Positions 33,501-41,553 of a stretch of 64,000 nucleotides of DNA are shown here, in pieces. The stretch is from positions 18,563 to 82,562 of the forward strand of contig JASAND010023082.1 of NCBI GenBank assembly GCA_030248195.1, given 5' to 3'. This DNA is from Trissonchulus latispiculum. Its lineage: Eukaryota; Nematoda; Enoplea; Enoplida; Ironidae. A model generated the notes under the pieces. It worked only from the letters and a program-made list of their open reading frames with translations. It was not told where the DNA came from and ran no database searches. Numbering within the stretch: position 1 is the stretch's first letter; the number at the start of each line of letters is the position of its first letter. A program made the position numbers and the translations under genes.

Positions 33501-36500
33501 ATTTTTTTAGCATAGTTGCCCTGTCCGAGCCAGGAATTTTCACTCATCTTTCGATGCTGAAAAAAGAGAGCGCCTTCAGTGAAACCGATCTGCACGCTTT
33601 GATTCGGTCAACCTTTGCTCATTTCTGTACCACATTTGACCCCGACCAAACCTGTGTCATAAAGGCACAGTCTAATGGGGGAATCTTGGTGCCGGATATT
33701 GTCAAAGCCATGCCTGGTGTAAAGCATGTGTTTATTCACAGACGGTAAATAAATATTGAAAATTCTGTATTTAGAGAACGGCTTGTACAAGGGTTTTGCC
33801 CTACAGTATTAGTTTCCAGTATTGAAGTACCAGTCGGGTCAGTGTCCATTTGGTAGTATCAGGGAAAGAACTTTGCTTCTCTTCTCGTAGTAATCAACCA
33901 GTGCACATTTGTTCACCCGCCGCCACATGTTTACGTGTTGAAGCTCGAAAACACAATAACTCTCTTGCTCTATAGTGAATTTCGATATAGTCTGCAGTTT
34001 GGTGTATTCCCTACTAAAGACTATAGACTAATCACTTAAACACTTAAGACTACTCTTTTTTTACTTGAAATTTCAAAAATAATCCCCATAAAAAATTCCC
34101 ACTAGAGCTTAGACTGTTCGCATGATAAATATGACACCATTTAATTGCAGCCAGTATTTTGGTCGATGGTTTGTATCCGACATATTATTGATGTTAATCT
34201 GTACAGTTTAGAACTCTACCCAAAGTGCTTGCATCAATCGAACGCTTGTTTGAAGTGGACAAATCGGCTACTCGTCTGCTTCGGTTCAATCAATTCGATC
34301 TATCAATCCTAAATCCATGGAAAAGGTATTGTGCTAAAATCAGAAATACAAATTTTGTATATTTATTCCCAATTCTATATTACCAATAACACTTTGACAC
34401 AAGTTTTAAAATTTTTGAGCCAAATCAGTTTTGGTTTGTTGAGTATGTTGAGTTGTTGTTGTTGTTGTTGAGTTGAGTTGAGTTGAGTTGAGTGTAATGA
34501 TAACGTACAGTTCTGTTTCGATTTTTGAAAAATCCAAAACCAATTATAAATTCACTACTGCTAGACTATGTGCAGCAACTCTACTCTACTGTATTTTGCT
34601 CTACCCGCTCTTGTAAACTGCTTAGTTGCCAACCTTGCCAGAAAATACAAATAATTTTTAATTCTGAGATACTGGTTATTACATCGGACACCATTTCTCA
34701 AATTTCATTGCGAGGAGGCTGTCCCAACTTATGGCAGGACTGACTGGTCATGTACTAAATTTTTGCAATTCGTAACAATTTGCCAACGAGGAATAGTGCT
34801 TTGCAATGCTCAAACTTCGGAGGAAAACACATGAAAATGGAACCCGGTGGTAAACATTTGTAATGGTAGCGGACATAGGAAAGTTTGATAATCCTGATAT
34901 GGAAGTTCAGTAATCACCCTTTTCGTTATTTTTCTATCCGGTGCCCTCTGCGCTGGCACAGGGCTTTCAAACACAATTGGAGTGTAACTGCTGCATGTCG
35001 CAAGCCAAACATTAGGTATTAGCAAGAGTACATAATACATAAGAGTACGACAGCAGACATACGCTATGTATTATGAGCTCGCTACATCCTCTGCACGTTA
35101 TCGGCTGACCCCCCCATAAATCAGACCCCCCTCACCCCGCCCCTATACATGTACGGGGTCCAAACGGGGGATCGGGCTCGTGCTTGTATATTTTGTACAC
35201 AGATGTGTAAAATCATACAAGCTTAAACACCATACACAAACCATACACCATACACAAGTGTAGCATGTAAGCATACTAACATAAACCCCGACCCCCCCCT
35301 TTGGACCCCGTACATGTATAGGGGCGGGGTCAAGGGGGTCTGATTTATGGGGGGGTCAGCCGATAGCGTGCAGAGGATGTAGCGAGCTCATAATACATAG
35401 CGTATGACTAGAGTTGAAACCGGTTCCATTAGAACCGGCTGGAACCGGAACCGGAACCGGAACCGAACCGGAAGGAATTTTAGAACCGGAACCGGAACCG
35501 GTAGGATTTGGAACCGGCCGGTTCCACTCTTTCCAGGAGTTTAAATTTTGCTAAAACTGGAATTTGTGGTTGCCATTCAGTGTTGCCATTCATATTATCT
35601 TTCTCAAACTAGTGACTGAAATTGAAACTAAAGATCTAGTTTGAGCTGAAACTAAACAAATTTAGACCTGAAGGCGAAATATGTAGGATGAGACTGATAA
35701 TAATTAAGAATTTCAAACTAAACGTGAAATGAAGGTACAATTATTGGCACTGAAACTGAAGTTGAAAGTCCATAGAATAAATTTAGAGCCTAAAACTGGA
35801 AACGACATAGATTCAGCTTCCACTGAAGGTGACACAAACTCCCCGCTTCCCCTTTTCAGCTGATCGAGGCACGTTTCAGCTTTCGCTGAAGCCGCGGCAT
35901 AGCATTAAGAGAAATTTCAAATATTTCTTTGACTCAACATTAGTGACTCAACATTAGTGACTCAACATTAGTGACATTATCCCGTCTGAGTTAAGACAAA
36001 AATTAAACGTTAAACACACTTGAAAAATTAGGAACATGTATTGCAAGGGAAAATTCTACTTCCTTTATTCTGGAATTTCGTAATTTTTTGTTTTCATGCT
36101 TCTGATTTTTCAAATTTTGTTAAGTAATTTTGTGTGTCTCACAAAATGCAGTTGTGAAAATGTCTCTAAATTAATTTTAACAAATTTTTGAAATTTTCTG
36201 TTCTAAAATTCCAATTGTAATTGATGAAAGACGGGCACTTTCGTTCAGACGTGACCGATACGGACGCCGAATGAAAACTTTAACCAGATTAATATTAACC
36301 TCATAGAAAAGATGAGAGCCCAATGGGATGTAGTCGGAAATTGAGTATATCTTCTCAAAAAAATGGTAAGTGGAAGCTGGTGTTGTCAGCAAGCAAGATT
36401 GAAGCAATATTTTTTAAAAAAGTAGTAAATTTTACAGGAGTAGAAAACTTCGAAATTTGAGTACTTATATTCTCATTCTTAAGCAATCGGCATCTGAGAC

Positions 36501-38550
36501 GAAAGTCAATCAAAGTTCAAGTAATGGAACAGCATGTTGAAGTATCTGTTAGCTATTTTGTGAAATCAAGCGACTGTACATTAGTGTTGTTGACCGGCCG
36601 GGTGGAAAACGGCCAGCCGGCGGCCGGCCGCCGGCCGGCCGGCCGTTGACCGGCCGGCCAAGAGGTGCACTCGGCCGGACGGCCGGCTGGCCGGCCGGCC
36701 GGTCGGCCGTTTCAGGCCGGCCAGCCGGCCCTTGGACGGCCGGTAAATGGCCGGTCGGCCGGCCGCGCTTATATTTTAGCGGTTTATCAAAATTTTCTCA
36801 GTAAATCTAGTCTAAGTTGTGCTGATACATTTTCATATCTTGATTTCTTATTCTGGCACTCACGGGTCAGCCGTCCGGCCATTTTTAGTCTTTGTTTCGT
36901 CAGCCGGCCGTTTTTGGCGGGTTGGGCCGTCGAACGGCCGGCCGGCCGGCCGGTTCTGGCCGGCCGTGCCGTCGGCCGGCCCGCCGTTTTCGGCCGGCCG
37001 GCCGGCCGTCTTCAGAAGGTCGGCCGGCCGGTAACGGCTGCCGACGAAAATTTCGGCCGGTCAACAACACTACTGTACATTTCTTCGTTAAATATAACTT
37101 TAATATATATGTTCTTCTTTCCAATTTTAAATATTTTAAGTGCATTTAAATTTTTTGGAAACTATTTCCTTCTTTAGAGACACCGTACTCTTTTTAAAGA
37201 AATAAAAAATTTAAGCTCCAGTATATCTAAATTCTCAGCACGTTTTACTGAAACGTTGTGCAGTTCTACAAGATTCTGTTCAGAAGGCGCTGTCTGCATG
37301 TAGATGCACATTAGAATCTCACCGTTAATTATCGAAATAATTTGCTCGACCATACTAAAGTTTTAATTTTTTTACAAGTTTTAATGTATGTTGTGCATAT
37401 AGAAACAGCATTTGTAATGGAGCAAACTCAAACTAAGGCAAAAACTTTAAAATTCAAAGTAAACAGAAACCCAGTTGGTTATTATCGCATTATCTATTCC
37501 AATTGTTTTGCAATATTGCTTTATAATTTTGATTGTATAACCCTTGCTGGGAGCCTGCATCCAATATTAATTATTGTTAAAATGTAACTACGAATTTTGT
37601 ACTTGGAACCGGGAACCGGAAGCTAGAACCGGAACCGGAACCGGAACCGGAACCGGAACCGGTACTCTAGAACCGGAACCGGAACCGGTTTTGAAAATTG
37701 GAACCGGTCCCAACTTTACGTATGACGCTTGTCATACTCTTATGTATTATGTACTCTTGGTATTAGCTAAGACATTACACTAGCACACAATTTTGGTTCA
37801 ACATTTTATTTAGCGTTTTAACCTTTTTTCAGATTTGAACCCGACTGTTGGACGGCAATGGAAGCCTCCGATCCGTTAGATGTGTCTTTTCTCTGGTACA
37901 TTATACCCTACTCGAGATACCTAAAGGATAAAGAGGCAGGGATTAAATTCTTCGAAGTTGTCTATGAAGATCTGATAACTGATCCTGAAAAAGCTATACA
38001 GGTATACAGACCTGGACTAGAAGAAATAGTTGAAATATAATAATACAGCTGTATGCTGCAATATAGAATAAAATGAAGCCTAAAACACAAAGTGCGGAGT
38101 AAAAACATAGGTTCGAAACTAGAAAAAATGTATCAATTAAACGACGCAGATGCTATTAGGCTGTCTTTGGCTTAGCTTAAGCTTTAAACTTGACAGAGGC
38201 TAGGCTTAGGCTTATGAATTGGCTTAATTACTTGTTATATATCAGGCTTAAGCTTATTAGACTTTATGAATTTTTAGGGCCGTATGTGCTGGAGTGAGAA
38301 TTAAATTTCTTTAATTAGGCGATGACTGAGCAATTTGGTGTTTCGACTTTAGGACTTATTTGACTTCATGGGAATCAGGGGTGATGTGAAATCGTCTGTT
38401 GCCCGAATGGAGGAGGATTCTCAAGCTGGTTCGCTTCTGCGTCAGGAACGATTGGCCAATGTCCCAACCTCCGAACTAACTCCAGAAAAGATGAAACTGT
38501 ACAACTCTGTTTGTCGTAAACTGGGAATACCAGATTCCTTTGATGTATGA
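30421..38550 (+). CDS. Membrane-anchored sulfotransferase (7 exons)
   Basis: Exons 30421-30596, 31765-31924, 32756-32913, 33511-33744, 34212-34325, 37833-38001 and 38353-38550 join in phase to 1209 bases, 402 residues plus stop. The product is expected to move sulfate from PAPS to an acceptor, probably a glycan in the Golgi lumen (inferred from the anchor). Features seen: a hydrophobic N-terminal segment (~4-22) as in type II Golgi enzymes, a 5'-phosphosulfate loop CPRSGTT (148-154), ALSEPG (168-173), and a 3'-phosphate site with Arg243 and Ser251 at the canonical eight-residue spacing. YEDLITDPEKA lies in exon 6. No SULT-type cytosolic N-terminus is present. The acceptor substrate is unknown. 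Introns carry six or more mobile elements; the largest, 3.5 kb, holds a three-level nest. A further 5' noncoding exon is possible. Confidence 0.88.
30670..30900. repeat. Dispersed GCGGTACC / CCAATCAGAT repeat, copy 1
   Basis: Ends AACGATAACCGGTACC and GTGATAAGCGGTA are roughly inverted. Inside is GAGCGATTAGCCAATCAGAT, which recurs at ~39179 and, diverged, at ~55573. Probably a small noncoding element in sulfotransferase intron 1. Confidence 0.5.
30917..31287. mobile_element. CAAGAG palindromic MITE, copy 2
   Basis: Left arm CCAGAGTACACAATACATAAG; right arm ends TATTATGTACTCTTG. The inner arms contain GACCCCCCCT and G-run blocks plus an 'AGCTCGAAAACACAAGC' piece shared with other copies. The flanking bases do not match, so no duplication is visible. 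Intron 1 of the sulfotransferase. Confidence 0.8.
31331..31387. mobile_element. CAAGAG MITE terminal fragment
   Basis: A 57-bp palindrome made only of the two outer arms (ACATAGAGTATGACAGCTGTCATAG...), ending GTACTCTTG. Either an internally deleted copy or a secondary insertion of an end. Confidence 0.75.
31765..31924 (+). CDS. Sulfotransferase exon 2
   Basis: Acceptor cattacag; completes the TG|T codon and reads HNSVYGRDFDFVSWHQRF to KDYQQ. Donor caacag|gtatgc, phase 0. It is the stem region between anchor and catalytic domain; the homology is not sharp enough to say more. Confidence 0.75.
32500..32705. mobile_element. CAAGAG MITE right half
   Basis: It carries the shared inner pieces (AGCTCGAAAACACAA, GGGGGAGGGTCAGCCGTTAG, GATAACAGAGAGC) and the right end TATTATGTACTCTTG. 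No left end was found, so it is truncated. It ends about 50 bases before exon 3. Confidence 0.75.
32756..32913 (+). CDS. Sulfotransferase exon 3: PAPS 5'-loop
   Basis: Acceptor gtatcag (a second AG three bases on would drop one Gln). It encodes the LVYMSNCPRSGTTL strand-loop-helix that binds the 5'-phosphosulfate. Donor gacaa|gtaatg, phase 2. Confidence 0.9.
32934..33287. mobile_element. CAAGAG MITE, copy 3, with GAGCCGAGC-rich insert
   Basis: Left end CAAGAGTACATAATATAATAAG, right end ATATTATGTACTCGTG. The usual palindromic middle is replaced by a block of GAGCCGAGC/GACCCGA-like units (~33028-33175), which may be another small GC-rich element. Starts 20 bases after the exon 3 donor. Confidence 0.78.
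33511..33744 (+). CDS. Sulfotransferase exon 4
   Basis: Acceptor atttttttag. It encodes IVALSEPGIFTHL, a segment that follows the P-loop in many membrane sulfotransferases, through GVKHVFIHR just before the 3'-phosphate site. Donor gacg|gtaaat, phase 2. Confidence 0.9.
34212..34325 (+). CDS. Sulfotransferase exon 5: 3'-phosphate site
   Basis: Acceptor cagtttag at 34210-34211, chosen over the cag five bases earlier because only it keeps the frame. It completes Arg243 and encodes TLPKVLASIERLF with Ser251, the R-x7-S pair that holds the PAPS 3'-phosphate. Donor aaaag|gtattg. Confidence 0.87.
34446..34494. repeat. (GTT)n/(GAGTT)n microsatellite
   Basis: TTG triplets run into GAGTT pentamers in sulfotransferase intron 5. 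Confidence 0.93.
34862..34920 (+). repeat. Fragment of the 58-kb tandem repeat family
   Basis: GCGGACATAGGAAAG...TGATAATCCTG matches, with changes, the opening segment of the tRNA-headed units at 58171 and 58674, showing that family is dispersed. Confidence 0.5.
35931..35974. repeat. 14-bp tandem repeat
   Basis: Three copies of GACTCAACATTAGT inside the nested hAT element. Confidence 0.9.
36582..37072. mobile_element. hAT-type element with GGCCGG arrays, innermost of the nest
   Basis: Perfect inverted ends TAGTGTTGTTGACCGGCC. The 8-bp duplication CTGTACAT lies at 36574-36581 and 37073-37080. Long GGCCGGCC arrays (up to four units) flank an AT-rich core of ~120 bases (36770-36890). 491 bp. 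The identical duplications and perfect ends suggest it is the youngest of the three nested elements. Confidence 0.95.
37833..38001 (+). CDS. Sulfotransferase exon 6
   Basis: Acceptor ccttttttcag. It reads FEPDCWTAM...LWYIIPYSRYL...VVYEDLITDPEKAIQ; the YEDL..DP motif is typical of the family. Donor acag|gtatac, phase 0. Confidence 0.9.
38353..38550 (+). CDS. Sulfotransferase terminal exon
   Basis: Acceptor cgactttag. It reads DLFDFMGIRGDVKSSVARM through ...GIPDSFDV and a TGA at 38548-38550. A possible AATAAA poly(A) signal follows 37 bases later. Confidence 0.9.
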   Translation, partial: DLFDFMGIRGDVKSSVARMEEDSQAGSLLRQERLANVPTSELTPEKMKLYNSVCRKLGIPDSFDV

Positions 38551-38587
38551 AGAACCAAATTCCCCTGTTAGTAAAGCATTACTAGGC

Positions 38588-38593
38588 AATAAA
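38588..38593 (+). promoter_or_regulatory. Poly(A) signal of the sulfotransferase gene
   Basis: AATAAA, 37 bases after the stop codon. A second, weaker candidate was not seen. Confidence 0.55.
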
Positions 38594-38727
38594 TTTTATT
38601 CTCGTAAAATGTAATTATTCTCATAATAGCAACTTTGTTAGAAAGCGTGAGATACACAGCCTTGTCTTGTGCTTTAAACATGTGAAAGATGCTCGGCCCA
38701 TTGACCCAGTAGTTGACACACGTTTTC

Positions 38728-38744
38728 GGGGGGGGGGGGGGGGG
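38728..38744. repeat. Poly(G) run
   Basis: 17 consecutive G residues, a likely site of length variation and sequencing error. Confidence 0.95.
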
Positions 38745-38823
38745 TGAAACTAACAGCTAAGTATACACTATTACCCTTGAAGTCAACCAATCAGTGATGA
38801 GCTAAACACTTTTGCGGGCAAGC

Positions 38824-39112
38824 CTGGGCCGCGCTGCAAAGGATTCTCCAAGTAGCCTCCTAGGAGGGTACTTCGGGGGGAAGTCAGGGAGCTGTCTGGG
38901 AGGGAGTTCGGAGCCGCCCTAAATCCGCCACAAAAGATCTCTCCTAAAGCTCAGGTTGGCGGTGCTTCTGACTTAGGAGAAAAGTAAGGAGTGGTGGATA
39001 GCACTCCCAGTTTAGGAGATTCATTTAAAACCCAAATCTCCTAAGTGGTCGCCTAAGCTGAGCTCAGGAACGCTCCTAGGTTTAGGAGCATCTGTTGCAA
39101 TGCGGCCGTGAG
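38824..39112. mobile_element. Imperfect TIR element (CTGGGCCGC... ends)
   Basis: The left end CTGGGCCGCGCTGCAAAG is matched by an inverted right end reading CACGGCCGCATTGCAACAG. Inner CTCCTAGG blocks are also inverted. No target duplication was found. The end sequence resembles some hAT ends, but assignment is tentative. Confidence 0.5.
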
Positions 39113-39169
39113 TCGTAATTGGCATCCCACCGTCCAAGATTTCGTCGGGGTATATTATTATAAACTTAA

Positions 39170-39640
39170 TTTTCAGGAAAGCGATTAGCCAATCAGATAA
39201 CGTTTTTTGTTTAAACACATAGTGTTGGGGGAGGGCCCCTGATTCTTTGTAGACACCAAAAACTGATGATAATAAGCCACTAGAGGGATCCTCTTCTTTC
39301 TCATAGCGTTATAATACCGACAAAAATACGTCAACGTTCTTCCATTCCGGGGGATGTCGACAAAACATACAAACTGCTCGTTTGTTGGGGAGAGGGGTAG
39401 TCAACAGCCAATCAGATTCCAGAGATACCCACCCCGTTTGGTGGGGTAGCGAAAAGGATTTCGGTAGTTATAACTTAATTGCAAGCAAGGGTTCCCGTTT
39501 GGGGTGTGGTCGCCAAAAGCGAACCAGTTTGGGAAGGGGGTCGATATCTGTCAATCAGAATCCGAAAAACTTAGTCTGCTTTGGCGATTCCCCGAACGAG
39601 GACCACTTTTAGATGATCCCCTCATCAAACATGGAAAAGG
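39170..39640. repeat. Diverged CCAATCAGAT repeats
   Basis: AGCGATTAGCCAATCAGAT at ~39179-39198, with AGCCAATCAGATTCC again at ~39406. Both are also seen around 30.7 kb and 55.6 kb. Element ends are not resolved. Confidence 0.4.
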
Positions 39641-40208
39641 TATACGCTATCCAACCGAGCCACCCCCCCCCCAATGCCTTACTCGAGATTTCGATAGCTA
39701 GTGCCTATTTATGTTTCCAATTAATTTTCTTATTTAGAATCCAAATGATTGCTGTTTTTGACTGTAGCTTTATTTTTGGTAACAATCTGTATGTTTCGGT
39801 TTCTATTATATTGACTGGTATTGCTGTCAATAAATACAAGTATTTGCCAATAAAAACCTCTTTAAAGATGGTGCTACTTATTTACTATCTGTAACTCAGA
39901 AACCTGAGCTTACAGCATGATTTTGGATAATGTAGGTTTGCTACAAAAGGAGAACAGGTACCCCAAAACGTGCATTATTCCTTTGTAGAACCGTTATTAG
40001 TTAACACAATGCAGATTTATCAATTCTGTCCAATGCCAGACACAAACCAGGAACCCGTGCTTCAAGTGGTTCACCTTGGCCCGACAATAGGAATTCAATC
40101 ATCCCTGGCTTGGGCTAGCTAGTGACGTCTGTTGAAACTGGAGCTATAAGAAAAGACCCGGGAACAACCATGTGCACACCTAACCCAACTGGGAGTATTT
40201 ACTGTTAG

Positions 40209-40625
40209 CAAGAGTACATAATAGATAAGAGTATGACAACAGGCAGGCTCTCTGTTATCAGAGCAAAAACTATGCTATGCGCGCTATCGGCTAACCCCCC
40301 CCCACAAATTGACCCCCTCTCACACCGCCCCTATATGGGTACGGGGTCCAAACGGGGGTTGCTCACTGCTTTGCATAATTACACGCTATAATTAACCGAG
40401 GCCTAATTTGGGAACAGGGTGCAAGCGTGTATGTTTAACATATGCATGTAGAAAACATACTAAGCGAGTGAGCGACCCCCGTTTGGAACTATGTACCCAT
40501 ATAGGGGCGGTGTGAGAGGGGGTCAATTTGTGGGGGGGGTTAGCCGATAGCGCGCATAGCATAGTTTTTGCTCTGATAACAGAGAGCCTGCCTGTTGTCA
40601 TACTCTTATCTATTATGTACTCTTG
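40209..40625. mobile_element. CAAGAG palindromic MITE, copy 5
   Basis: 417-bp near-palindrome CAAGAGTACATAATA...TATTATGTACTCTTG. The 7-bp duplication CTGTTAG lies at 40202-40208 and 40626-40632. The inner arms share GGTACGGGGTCCAAACGGGGG-type sequence with the copies at 35 kb and 59 kb. Confidence 0.93.
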
Positions 40626-40670
40626 CTGTTAGGTAAAGTGACAAGCGCAAGGGTGTTTAAAGTTATACCT

Positions 40671-40830
40671 AGAATACATACCTACATAAGAGTATGACAA
40701 GCTTTAATCAATGTAGTGTAAGCTTGACAAATCCTCTGCAGCCGAATGGCCAATCCCTCCCGCAAATAGTACCCAGTGGAAATGGAGGTGCGCTCACTCG
40801 CTCTATGCTTGTGTGTTAAAGTTAGAGATA
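40671..40830. mobile_element. CAAGAG MITE, degenerate left half
   Basis: ACATAAGAGTATGACAAGC and inner pieces (TCCTCTGCA, GCTCACTCGCTCTATG) are recognisable; the right arm is missing. Confidence 0.6.
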
Positions 40831-41550
40831 TTAAAATTTTCTACTTGTGCAGTGCTCTTCTACAGTACACCCTACTCACACGCTTATGGTTGGCATGATA
40901 CTCCTCAAGCTAATGCGTGTAAACAGTGGCTTATGATAGAGCTAGTATGATTTGTGTGGTCTTATCAAAGAACTTTGATGACTCATAGTTGCATGAAACT
41001 TTGGTTAATGAAAACATAGTAACATAGTGACATATTAACCTGAAATATAGTAACATGTAATGCCAAACATTAGGTACGACAGAAAGGTAAATCCCTCAAA
41101 CCTCGCGAAAATGTCGAGACAATGTTTTGCATAGCTGTGTAGCAGGTTTGCAATTACTGAAAATGTGTAATGGAATTTGTAAAACGGGATACGAAAACTA
41201 ACCAAAAAATGGTCAAGAAGTAGTCTCAACTAGTTTATCAGCGAAGAAGAAGTCTTATGCCATGGATTTGTGAAGAAGATCAACGATCATCAATCTGGAA
41301 TGTAGTTATTTAGCACTGTCCAAGCATTAATTGTATAAATTGTTCTATGTTTGCCGAGCCAGAGTTGTCTAGTACTCAAAATTAAGGGAAATTCATAAAT
41401 AAGGTTCAAGGTTTGTACTCAATTAGGACGGGAATTCTAGTCTCAATTATAATTTTAAGCTTAACTTAGTTTAATCAATGCATAAACTACTAACAATATT
41501 AATCTAGAAGTTGTAAACGAGGGGTTAATTCGGTCACCTATTCCCTAATA
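40831..41550. other. Intergenic, nothing recognised
   Basis: AT-rich sequence without convincing open frame, repeat end or RNA gene. Confidence 0.4.
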
Positions 41551-41553
41551 ACC

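Larger units (their letters stand above)
35409..37718. mobile_element. hAT-type element with GGAACC arrays, nested
   Basis: Inverted ends TAGAGTTGAAACCGGTTCC and its complement (CAACTTTA outermost). The 8-bp duplication CGTATGAC (35401-35408 and 37719-37726) is made from the host MITE's own arm. GGAACC hexamer arrays lie behind both ends (35437-35525 and ~37603-37712). 2.3 kb including a second hAT insert; no transposase frame is visible. Confidence 0.92.
35023..37759. mobile_element. CAAGAG palindromic MITE, copy 4, split by a nested hAT element
   Basis: The left part 35023-35408 has the palindromic body. The right arm resumes at 37719 and ends GTACTCTTG at 37759. The 7-bp duplication GTATTAG flanks the whole (35016-35022 and 37760-37766). 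Without the insert it is about 420 bp. Intron 5 of the sulfotransferase. Confidence 0.92.

Noticed and set aside
36665..37177. RPAGRPAGRP-rich open frame
   Set aside because: Translation of the GGCCGG array of the innermost hAT element; the opposite strand is open too.
37574..37783. Frame with GTGTGTGT and EPEPEP runs
   Set aside because: Translation of the GGAACC array of the nested hAT element.
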